Shown here piece by piece: positions 1 to 10,670 of a stretch of DNA of 64,000 bases. The notes under the pieces are model-generated. The model was not told the DNA's origin. It saw only the letters and a program-made list of their open reading frames with translations, and did not search any database. Source of the stretch: Syngnathus acus (taxonomy: Eukaryota > Chordata > Actinopteri > Syngnathiformes > Syngnathidae); the NCBI RefSeq assembly GCF_901709675.1, contig NC_051105.1, forward strand, positions 4,951,104 through 5,015,103, given 5' to 3'. Each line of letters begins with the position of its first letter. Position 1 is the stretch's first letter. Made by a program: the position numbers and the translations under genes.

Positions 1-1136
1 GGAGCTGATTTCACATGACCAGGCCTGCATTGTGTAGCCAAAATTCGAATAGCTGAACCTCTGTTCACTGGACAACCTGCTGTATGAACTGAGCCACAAC
101 CACACAGCAGGGCCAGCATGTTGCTGGGGGCCTTCCAGGACTTGGTGATAGCTGTGACCAGCTGGTTATGCTGGTATCACGAGCTACCAGCGGGGAAACA
201 ACAGCATGTTGGGTGGCTTTGCTGAACGAATGGAGAAGCCTGATGAGCCGCCAAAAACCACGTGCCGAAAAAATCTTTGTGATGCACGAAAAGGAGACAA
301 CAACGAGGACTGAAATACGTGCACATACAGGAGGGAAGGGGGGAAATCACATAACAGCAACCACATTTTTTTTGGGAAGAATTTGGGGCTTTAAAAATAA
401 ATCTACATTGGTTATTTCAATGCATTTCAAGAGGCGTTAATTATACACAGATTCTTCCTATCCAAGATTGGATCCGGTCCCTATTCCTCATGAATAGCAG
501 GGATGCTATCGTTCAATTAGTTAAATGAGGATATTGAGGGGAAATTAATATTTGTATATAATAAATAGTTATTGCTATTTCTGTGTATTTTCTGTCTCAA
601 TAATGAACATAAACATTGAGTAAAAAGCTTGACATACACACACTTTATTTGCTTTAGTAAACCACATACTAAAGTGAAGAGACCGGTCGGATCTGGCCCA
701 CAATTTGATTCTTGTCCTTAAAGGGTCAAAATTGTGTTAACAGTGGAGGTTTTTGTGAGGCTGTAGTTACTCATTCTAATATGTAATGGGTATAGTCAAC
801 CCAATACTATGAAGCCTGTTGGCTTGAAACCCTGCACAGTGACAAGTTGATGAGTATAAATAAATATGGCGACGCACAACTTGTTTACTAACACTTTTTT
901 TTGCGAGGAAGACGTCAGTGAAGTGTAACTTCAGCCGTGTGACACACACAAACACGCGCGCACGCTCGCACGTACTGACCCCGCCCATGCCCTGCTGCGC
1001 TCTTCAAAAACAGGAGCGCGCACTTCGGTACGAGTACAAGAACTTCAGGAAAGAGGAGCGCCACAGACTTGAGTTGAAGTTAAGAGGACGCACGTAAAAA
1101 ACCCTGACGCACGCACTGGATATTCGAAGGAGAACC
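1..1136. other. Upstream region of rgcc, no gene recognised
   Basis: I see no protein gene here. Bases 1-300 are GC-balanced and have coding-like patches on the minus strand, but these are broken by stops in every frame and I do not recognise them; a decayed fragment is possible. Bases 300-840 are AT-rich with no visible structure. Bases 840-1136 form the likely rgcc promoter and 5' UTR and become GC-rich towards the start codon. Confidence 0.5.
855..862 (+). promoter_or_regulatory. TATA-like box upstream of rgcc
   Basis: TATAAATA lies 275 bases before the rgcc start codon. A start site about 30 bases downstream (around 885-890) would give a 5' UTR of about 250 bases. A CRE-like AGACGTCA follows at 909-916. 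This rests on motif and position only; no other promoter evidence is visible. Confidence 0.35.
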
Positions 1137-3828
1137 ATGAAGTCTCCAAAACTGTCGCGCAAAGGTAAATTGGTCCAATGCCAAACGATGCTTTTCCATT
1201 TTTGCGCACGCATACTCGAATATTTCCCTGTTACGCGCAGCCAAGCTGGTGGTGGACGTGGACGACCTGGACGATGTGCTGTGCGAGTTTGACGCCGTGA
1301 TCGAGGACTTCACGTCCCCGATGGAGAAGCGTCACTTTCGCTACGACGAGCACCTGCGCATCGCCAAGAGGCGGAGTAGCGCCAGCGTCAGCGACAGCGG
1401 CATCAGCGACACCGAGAGTGAGTTGAAAACTAAAGTGGTGGACTTTCACTCCGTAGATTCATATACAGTACTTGTGGAAAAAAGAATGGCTTTAAACTCT
1501 TTAACTAATACATAACACCCATTTTGATCATTTGGTATACATAATAGTTTACTTCCAGCTCATCTCTGAACCTAATGATCAAAATGTTTGGATTGATGGA
1601 TTATTTATACAGTGCACATAAATTCTGGTAGAGTGAACAAGTTTAGCTCACACTTTTGACGTTACGGGGTTTGAATCCAAGCTTCGGCCTTCCCGTGTTG
1701 CAAATTCTAACTGTGATTGTGTGGGATTTGAACAGTTGTTTATCTGTAAGCGCCCTGTGATTGGCTGGCCACCAGTTCATGGTGTACCCTGCCGAAATTC
1801 AGCTGGAATGGGCTCCAGCTATCATGCAATGAGGATAAACATGAAGCAGAAAGGGAAATGGATCTAACTGTTGACAAGCGTTACACACTATAGTAAGCAG
1901 CACTGCCAGGGAGAGAATCTTGGCATGCGTGTGTGTGTTGGGGGGTGAGTCGGAAGCGCTTAGAATGTGGACTAGAATATTAAAATAAAATGGAGGCGTA
2001 GACAAATTTCTGACAGCACTATATCATCGCCGTGCCAGGTGTTGCACCATTCTCGATTTGAAGTAAATTGACTCGTTGCTAGATGTCAGTTAACGTTTTT
2101 GGATTTAAATGTCCATGTTTGGTATGTTGTGTCACATTCACATACTCCCATAAAGTAAACATTTATCTCGGAAGTTAAGGCGAGTAAATAAGAAAGCACT
2201 GGTGGATGATAACTTCAATACACTCGAGGGCCACAAGCGTGGGTGGCTTCAAATTCTGCCCGAAGTCCTTTTACGTGGTTTTGTGGCATCATGTGAGCCG
2301 CAGGCATCAAAGTGTCAACTTTAAGCGTTCGGAGAGGAACACAAGATACCACACATGGGTATTTAAAAACTATATGCTGGATGCAATTTTACGAAAAATA
2401 TTTTTAGTGTGCCGAAAACAGTTGTTTTATTTGAAGCACATTCCCACGTTTGAAGCAGTACTAGGTTTGGGATCCCAACACAGACCAAAAATTGTATGTT
2501 TAGCATATATGTATGTGTGTGTGAAAGTGACTCCTGCTTGTTCAACTCACACACAGTTGATTGACAGGCCTACATTTGCTTCATCTAACAGGACCATGTG
2601 TATTTTTGTGTGTTTCCTACCTAGGCGCCGACTCGCTCAACAGAAATAGCTTCAGCTTGAGTGACGAGAGGCTTCACTCGCCCACCGCCATGTCTCCGGC
2701 GAGCGTCACCTCACCCTCGCCGTCACTGATGTCACCAAAAGGTGAGTGCGTGCTCTTCATGCTGCATTCAAGTCTGCTGGGAAGTTGGAAGTTTAAGGTT
2801 TAAAGGCTGATTTTATTGCCAATGCTGCAATATAATAATAGCATGTTGTCAGCGGATACCACTTGGAGCTGGCTCACAAGGTCTGACCAGAGCGTACTAG
2901 TAATAAAAAAAAAACAAGATAATTTCCACTTTCCATTTTTCTGGACTGTACGATTTTTAAAACAATATCTAATGCAAACTATTGGATGTGTTTTCTTCGC
3001 AGCCAAACTGGGTGACACCAAAGAACTGGAGGACTTCATCGCCGACCTGGACAAGACATTAGAGAGTAAGCACCAACGCCATCCAGCTGTCACATGCACC
3101 ACTTTCTTATCACGCTTGACCATTAGCAATGCTAATTAGCAGTGGCGTCGTCACACATCCCCTGGTGCCCATCAAGCGTTAGAATCTATTTCAGTTCTGA
3201 AAGCTAAACTCAGATCTAGTTTGTGTTTTCAGAACCATTGTGAGATAGCAGAAAGGTCAAAATGGTGCACACAATTAATAAACAATAATCCATTCGTCCA
3301 ATTCTGTAGGAGAAGTGCAATAACCCACTTTGTGAGATTCTGTGTAAAAGACACGATGGCCGACTTTTTGTTACGGCTCTGATGCGTTAATTTGACAGGA
3401 TCGCTGTGTGAAAAGAGGTTTTGAGGATCACCCTTGCATGAAGTGTGACGTGACAGGCTAGCTAGGAAGTGACTCCTTTCGACTGTTTGACTGCAGGTTT
3501 GTGAGTGTCACGACTTGCATTCGTGCATTAGGAATGTGCGTCCGACAACTTAAGGAGGAGGCAAGAATGAGTTGTCTGTTTGCTTTGCTCAATGTTGCTC
3601 TTTCACAGCTCGTGCTGGACTTTGGTTGGCTGGGGTGCTAAGGGCAGGCAGGGAGGAAGGCAGGCAGGCAGGCGGCCAGGCCCCTGTTAGTCAGCGTGGA
3701 TGGCATGTTTACTGGGGCCACGGGTGTTTACGAGGCCCTCGCCAGGAAAACGCTACGTTTAAAAAAAGCTGCTGGACCCAAGGAGTCTAATCAGGTCTGT
3801 CTTTTCTTGTCCGCTCTCAGGCATGTAA
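1137..3828 (+). CDS. rgcc: Regulator of cell cycle RGCC (RGC-32), 5 coding exons, complete
   Basis: Coding exons are 1137-1164, 1241-1417, 2625-2741, 3003-3065 and 3821-3828. All introns are GT-AG, and the joined frame gives 130 aa (human 137). Known role: a small cytoplasmic/nuclear protein, induced by complement, p53 and TGF-beta, that binds CDK1 and raises its kinase activity. Family hallmarks visible: the acidic CEFDAV stretch with basic [10 protein letters not shown] at about residues 57-66 in exon 2, a NSFSLSDE motif in exon 3, and the C-terminal [20 protein letters not shown] helix, ending SM-stop as in human. The last exon contributes only eight coding bases. A CDK-type S-P-x-K site is at Ser105, just before KLGD. 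The start ATG at 1137 is the only one in exon 1 and is followed directly by the basic KSPKLSRK. The next gene, vwa8, is convergent. Confidence 0.93.
1665..1850 (-). repeat. L2/Maui-like LINE 3'-end fragment, in rgcc intron 2
   Basis: Decayed minus-strand copy of the common fish repeat. Recognisable pieces are 'ATTGGCTGGCCACCAGTTCA', 'GGTGTACCCTGCC' and 'GGGCTCCAGCTATCATGCAA'. The LINE class assignment is from memory of fish genomes. Confidence 0.55.
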
Positions 3829-4330
3829 CGTGGCAGCCATCTTGGATCATAGCCATGAAAGAGAGACAGAGAAGGCGTCTGCATCCCCCTCAAGCGATCT
3901 CCCCCACCACCAAGCTGCACCTGCCCCCCTTACTGAAACACACTCCAACAGGATACAGTTGCTCAGTGGCTCCAGGTTGTCTTGCGGTCTAGAAGACGTT
4001 CGTCTATTCCACGACACCTGGCGAGTGGCACCGAAAGGACTCATCCGAATTAGCATCACAGTTGGAACACTTGCCGGTCATGTGAACATTTTTAAGTTGG
4101 GGGGGACTGGATATTTTATACACACTGGAATATTATTACCATAACTATAATTATGACTGTATCGTTGTTTCAGTTCACTCCCAGATGAAAAACTACAACG
4201 GGACAGGGCTTTTTTGTAAAAGGAATATATTTGTGATTTTCTAAAGCTTCATATTGTAAATGTATTGCTCATTTTTTGTGAAATATATTTTTGTACAACA
4301 TGTAAATAATTAATATTAAATGGTATAATT
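3829..4330 (+). other. rgcc: rgcc 3' UTR (probable)
   Basis: Sequence after the TAA stop becomes strongly AT-rich from about 4080, as usual for a vertebrate 3' UTR. A polyadenylation-type ATTAAA lies at 4315-4320, about 490 bases after the stop. A further AATAAA is at 4635-4640. The true end is not determinable from sequence alone. Confidence 0.5.
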
Positions 4331-7300
4331 ACATTGGTTAAAAGAAAGTTTAAAAAACTGGAAAGCAATATTATGTATTTAATACAGCTAATACCTGCCA
4401 GAGATTATATTAAAGTATGATTCTTTAAATATTATGTTTCCTCTCTTTATTTCTAATATTTTGTAATATACAAATTACATATATATAAATTAATATGGTA
4501 AAATGTATACAAGCAGTCCAGAAAACAACACACCTTTTAACTTCCCTAGCAACCCAGAATGCTTAGCTATGGAGATTTAGCTAAACAAAATACTAGAAAG
4601 AAGTCTCAATAATTGCAAACCACAATAAGAATGAAATAAAGTCTCAAACGAAATAGGCCATTATCGTCATTGCAAAAAACAGATTTTTTGGCACAGTCCA
4701 CACCTCATTTGTGAGTGCAGGTGTACCTAATAAAATGGCTTGTGACTTGCCCCTTTCTCTTTTTGTCCCACCTTTCATTACATCACTTTAATGGCCCAGA
4801 GTAACACAATGCATGTAACACCACAGTGACAGGTGGGATGCTTACACACACAGGCGCACATACGCACGCATACACAAATAGCCATACAGGAATCAACCCC
4901 TCAACAACACAGGCAATTATGTAACTCGGGTGGCAACAGGATCTATTTGCAGAGGCAGGGGGGACACGACAGTGAGAGCAGGTGCGGCTGAAATAATCTC
5001 ACGTCCGATGTAACTGCCCCACATTTGGGGTTCAAAGGGCAGGGAAAGTGGGGCACCACCGGCTTCTATATTGGCTGCAGAGCTGGAGCAGACACACTTA
5101 GGACCGATAAGTGTGTATTCTATTTCATCTATGACCACTTGTGTGTCTTATGACATCATCTATTCTCCTTTGGTATTGAATTGATCAAAATATTAGCATA
5201 TATAGTCTTGGGGTATTAGGGCCTAACTGAAAAGGCAACAAATAAAATTCCGTCCGTCCGTCCAAGTCAGTACCCCGTGGTATTATGGAAAAAATGCGAT
5301 GTTTTAAGCATTCAGCCTACATTTTACCATTACCAATTCCAATATGTTCAAACGACTTAGTGGAGACACTTGAACGACTTTGCAGTGCATTCGTCCGACA
5401 ATCAAAAATGTTTACTCCACATTGAGTATTTGAGTGTCTTTGTGCTGTGGACACATCTGTTTCTCTTAGTCATACAAGCCCCACTTCAGCCTTACTTCAG
5501 TCTTCAGGGGCCTCTTGTCCGGATCGACAGTATATCCATGTGTGTTTGTTTCCTCTGTGCTCTTCCTTTGGTTCTCCTATTTCGCTCACTGAACTCAAGT
5601 CTCTCGGCCATTCTCACGCTTCCAGCCCTGATTGTGTACTGTACAAGCCTTCGGCTGCCAAGACTAACACTGCCTCAAAAACAAGAGAAGGCTGAAGGCT
5701 GCCAAGCGGGGATGTTGTTTTAGACGCACGGATGGACCGTCAATTCCACACCGCCGTAAGAGGATCATGTCTTGTGTCAACTCGGATCCGATCCCAAGAC
5801 CACTCTTGTGTCACATCTGATTAAGGGCAAAAGGTTGATGACTACTTGATCTGGTCGCCAATCATATCAAATTTTGAAAAGGCAATTGACAGGAAATCAT
5901 CCACTGTCCAGTGAGCTCTGTGAACCCTACATTTTATATCTAACTGCATGTTGGACGGAGTATCTGTCAATCACCGGGACCTTTTTTTATTTCGTAAAAC
6001 AACTGTACAAGTATAACAAAAGGCAGCCCACACGTCGGACTGCCTGCCAGACAATCATAGAGTCTGACCGGGGCATTGAGTCGGAATCAATCCAACATCT
6101 CAGTTCGAAAAGTCGAGGTCCGACTAGGCCAAAAATTCCCTTAGCTAATGTTTCTAAAATGGCTTTATGTCGTCCTCAGTGATTATATAGTTACCGTGGT
6201 TACAATAAAGACTTTTGACAGCAAAATCTGCCGAGAAACGGAACCGAATCTCCACTTATGATTGTGAAAGTACTCTGGAAGTCTACAAAATGAGTCAACT
6301 TCCCCTCATGAGCTTTCAAGTTTAGGGCTATATGTAGAAATATCGTCCAGATTTCCTTAATTTTTTTGTCCGCACACTAGATGCTTAAGGCTCACCTGGA
6401 AGACGTAACGTGTCAAAACGACGCATTGACATAGTCCCTGACAAATGGGCCATGTGTGATGAATCGGAAGTGAAAGCCGTTTACGTGCTCAAAATCTTCC
6501 CTCTCTACCAACTTTGCTGAAATAAATACACAGAGATGTGCATGTGTCCATGCCAGCTTCCTGCAATATGATTAACAGACTGTGAAGAGCCGCTGGTCAA
6601 TATTGTGTCAGTCACAGTTATGTATTATCAACAGACAAAAGTATTGGGACACAAGGCCAATTCAGCCACATAGAAGGGAAAGGGAAATGTCAGATTCCAG
6701 ACTATTTTTTCCCCGAAACAAAACGCTTAATGAACATGTAAAAAATACCAGTCGATTAAGCAAATAATTAGTAACTCATTGAAAATAAAAAATAGATGTA
6801 TAAACGTATATGTATTTTCAATATAGGTACATGTAGATATAATTCTAATGACATTAAAACATCGCTTTAACAAAATGTAAAAGAATTACCCCTTCAGAAT
6901 AAAATAATATAATAACATAAAAGTGAATTAGGAGATCCTTGGAAAGTGATATGGTTCAATGTAACCCCCAAAAACATAATAATTATATTGTATAATGTTA
7001 AATTAAAAAAACATGTTAGATAAAATGACTACAATAAGTTAATTATTGGTCTGAAGAATAAATGAATGTTGTTGGAGATATTTGTCGCCAATCCGGTTTT
7101 TGGCCATGGCAGAGGTCTATTGTTAAACGAAGTGAGTTATTCTTGTTCCATTGAATTTCCTTAAAAGGCAGAAAACAATTGCAAATCTGAGGTACTTCAC
7201 AGTAACCCCCAGACAATGCTGACAGTGGACTTTTACAATGTGAATCATGGCTAGCACAGTCTTATCTGCTAGCTGACTAACAGCCCATGTTAGGATGTCT

Positions 7301-8737
7301 AAACAGGAAGTGCATGACGTGGCGACTGGTTGATGATGATGATGAGGGTTTGGATCAGCCAAGGACGGCAACGTTCCCGGGCCTGGAATATGAGGTCAGC
7401 GTGTCCTGAGCAGCCAGATGCTTCACACCCTCCTGGCGAGCAGACTTTGACCTCTGGGAAGTGTGTGCTGCATGTGTGTGGGCGTGTCCTTAATGAACAA
7501 CCAAATTTACGGCTTAGCTCAATGTGAAGAATCCAGCGGCAGGTGTGAGAAGCTTCTAGAAAGATGCAGCATGTATTCAAAAATTGTAGGCTCTTTGGAG
7601 ATGTATCCCAAACACAACAGAGGGACATGTAGCCGACACTTCATTAAGGACACACAATGAGATCCAAGACGGGTAGAAGAGGAAATAGACGAAGAAAAGC
7701 GGTGTATGATAATGCGCTCCCTTCCCCTCCTTCGTGTGCTCACAGCCAAAATTCTGTACATTTAAACAACTTCCACCTGCAGCATTTCCATTCCCCTCCT
7801 GTGTGACTCACTCAACCTCCCCCCTTAATTTATGTGGCCTATGGTCGATTAGAGGGGCGGGTCAAAGGTGTTGCCCCTTCCCCTCCAGCCTTGCAATTAA
7901 CTCTTATTCTGCATGAGTGACATCTCTCTCAAGTCGGGGGTCCGCATGAGTGATTGTGACCAAATCACAGCAACTGAGCCTCCAATTAGAACTGAACTGT
8001 TGAGAGTTTGTAAATAAACAAGTCTGGTTAGACAAAATGTCAAGACTTGCAAATACAAATGACACTTTAATAATCGTACATGATGGGAAAGAGGTAAAAA
8101 AACTAAAAAAAAGCACCGGCCTATGAGTAAGACATTTTTGTTTGGCGGAGTGCAGAACCAATATTGCTTTAAACAATGATGAACCTCCTTCTAACCTCTT
8201 AACCTCATTCTCCTTTGCGTTGTCCATTACCGCCTTGATTTACGTCCCAACCCATTTTAAACATGTCAATTTTCTCTCAGGCAATAAATCACCACATCTA
8301 CCCCCCTTGAGATAAAGTTCGCAAAGAAAGAACGATGAGGAGGAGGACTCTCCTTTGTTAATTTTGTTAATCCATCTGATTTTCTCATTGCAGATAATAG
8401 TTACTATTATGTTAGAAATTGCGGGATAGTCTCTTGCAAGTTAAATTTTCTATTATCTCAGACACACCTGTGGTTTCCAAACAGGATTTGACATGCCCTC
8501 TCTGAAATATATCAATGTATATGTCATTCAGTGTGAATTATACCAAACAAGTTGAGGCAAATATAGCGTTTTGAGGTGAGCAGCAGCAAAGTCAGCAGCA
8601 GTAAAATGTGCTTAAATTCAACTTGTCAATCGCATATTCCAATATTACAGATATCATTTTGCGTAGTATTTCAAACTATTGTATTAGAATACAAAATTAC
8701 TACAAATTATATTCATTATGCCAAACTATTTTGTATG

Positions 8738-9045
8738 TACCGTATTTTCCGCACTATAAGGCGCACCGGATTATAAGGCGCACCTTCAATGAATGGCCCA
8801 TTTAAAAACTTTGTCCATATATAAGGCACACCGATTATAAAACGCACCTTCAATGAATGGCCCATTTTAAAACTTTGTCCATATGAGATATATACATTTG
8901 GCCCGCGGGCCGAACTTTGGACACGCCTGCTGTAGTGGCTCAATATTGCTCCATATATAAGGCGCACCTGATTATAAGGCGCACTGTTGGCTTTTGAGAA
9001 AATTGGAGGATTTTAGGTGCGCCTTATAGTGCGGAAAATACGGTA
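8738..9045 (+). mobile_element. TIR MITE (CCGTATTTTCCGC family), copy 1
   Basis: The 308 bp element begins TACCGTATTTTCCGCACTAT and ends with the reverse complement of that sequence. Outer TA pairs fit a TA target duplication of the Tc1/mariner type. Inside are several 'ATTATAAGGCGCACC' sub-repeats and two copies of a block containing 'TTCAATGAATGGCCCATTT'. There is no transposase, so it is non-autonomous. Confidence 0.85.
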
Positions 9046-10308
9046 CTATTTATTTTCTGGACCCAAAGACAAATATCCCAATTGTATTCCAGTTTTGCAA
9101 ATTCATGATTTTCGGGTATTTCATTCGTTTTGGTTCATGCACCTGACCTCAAAATATTTGTAAAAAAGAAAACAATAACAACATTAAAGTAAAAGTACAG
9201 ACAAAATGCAATTCCATAAAGTCACAATTTTCAAAAGTCAATGCTGCAGTCAGCTGGAATGAAAAATGTGAACGCTCACTCAGCTGGCGAGAAAAAGAGG
9301 AAGCTGCATTCATCCAGAGAGGTATTTCCTGTCTGGTGGAGCGATTAGGTACGAATGGGAGCAAAATAATTAGCTATTATTTTCCCATGCACTGTGTAAA
9401 GAGCCAAATTAAAAAAACAAAAATACATCAGTACTGTTCCATTTAAATGAAATTGTGCAGCTCAGCATCATTAAAGACAATGGGACGTGAGTTTGTTCTT
9501 CCTGAACTCATCACTCTTGGCATTAACTTCCTGGCCTGAGCGGAGGAAGTCAGTCAGGTCAGGAATTAAGTTTTCGAGCCGTTGCTATCTTGCTTTGAGA
9601 CTATTCGGCCGGAATGTTGTCAAGCTGTGTTGGAAAACTACTCACAAACGTCCAGACAGCGCTCGTCATTCGTCATCATTAAGGTCATTAGTGACACTCG
9701 CCTCAGGGCGGGGGGGGGGGGTTAATGTCTATACGCCCACTCTTATTTGTGCTTGTGTGGAGAAAGGGAGGGGGCTTTAAATCATTCTTTATTGTTTGTC
9801 TTCAGTGGAATGATGTTGAGCTACCTGTGGCATCTGTAGTCTGGGAAAGAGACGTAAGGGGGTTTTGTGGTTGGGGGGGGCTGTGTTGGAATCTGCTAAA
9901 CGCATCAAGGGCGGCATTCGTCATTCAAACATCAGGACATCACAGTGTAGCAATAAGGAGCCACGTTTTTTGCTGATTGTTGATGCTGGTAACTATGACA
10001 GCCAGACCAGATGCGTACAATCAGCGAGTAAGCCTGTCTGTGATGGATGCTCATTTTGCGGACAGGGAATGGAGGACGAGAAGTTTTTTTTAAAAACAAG
10101 GACGGACTGGGCAAGGGCAGAACTGGGTTTTCGTCCATCCCTGTAATTGTCCACAGCCTGACTTGTGTGTTGTCTGCCAATAATTTTTTATGTTCACTCA
10201 GACAAAGTCTCACAAGTTTTGATGTTTTCTTTGTCTAATTTTGTTTGCCCTCCACAATTACACCACTTTTTGAAATCTCCCAAAAAGTAGTAGTAGTAGT
10301 TGTAGTAG

Positions 10309-10621
10309 TACCGTATTTTCCGCACTATAAGGCGCACCTAAAAACCTCCAATTACCTCAAAAGCCGACAGTGCGCCTTATAATCAGGTGCGCCTTATATA
10401 TGGACCAATATTGAGCCACTACAGCAGGTGTGTCCCAAGTCCGGCCTGCGGGCCAAATGTATATATATTTCATATATGGACAAAGTTTTAAAATGGGCCA
10501 TTCATTGAAAGTGCGCCTTATAATCCGGTGCGCCTTATATATGGACAAAGTTTTAAAATGGGCCATTCATTGAAGGTGCGCCTTATAATCCGGTGCGCCT
10601 TATAGTGTGGAAAATACGATA
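10309..10621 (-). mobile_element. TIR MITE (CCGTATTTTCCGC family), copy 2, inside a TAG microsatellite
   Basis: About 313 bp, the same family as the element at 8738, with its interior in reverse orientation. The left end TACCGTATTTTCCGCACTAT is intact; the right end carries two substitutions (TAGTGTGGAAAATACGAT). It sits inside a (TAG)n array: TAG repeats run up to its left edge and resume at its right edge, consistent with insertion at a TA in the array. Confidence 0.85.
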
Positions 10622-10670
10622 GTAGTAGTAGTAGTAGTGGTGGTGGTGGTGGTAGTGGTAGTAGTCGTAG
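10622..10670. repeat. TAG/TGG trinucleotide microsatellite
   Basis: (AGT)n grading into (GGT)n, then AGTGGTAGTAG. It continues the array seen at 10282-10310 on the far side of the inserted MITE. Confidence 0.85.

Noticed and set aside
1-460. Coding exon or mitochondrial-protein pseudogene at the left edge
   Set aside because: Patches look coding-like, but all frames are interrupted within short distance and no family could be named.
2206-2649. 147-codon plus-strand open frame overlapping rgcc intron 2 and exon 3
   Set aside because: Crosses a clear intron; the real exon 3 is read in another frame that matches RGCC.
3572-4144. Several open frames after rgcc exon 4 and in the 3' region
   Set aside because: They follow GGCA repeats and 3' UTR sequence; the true RGCC frame ends at 3828 with SM-stop.
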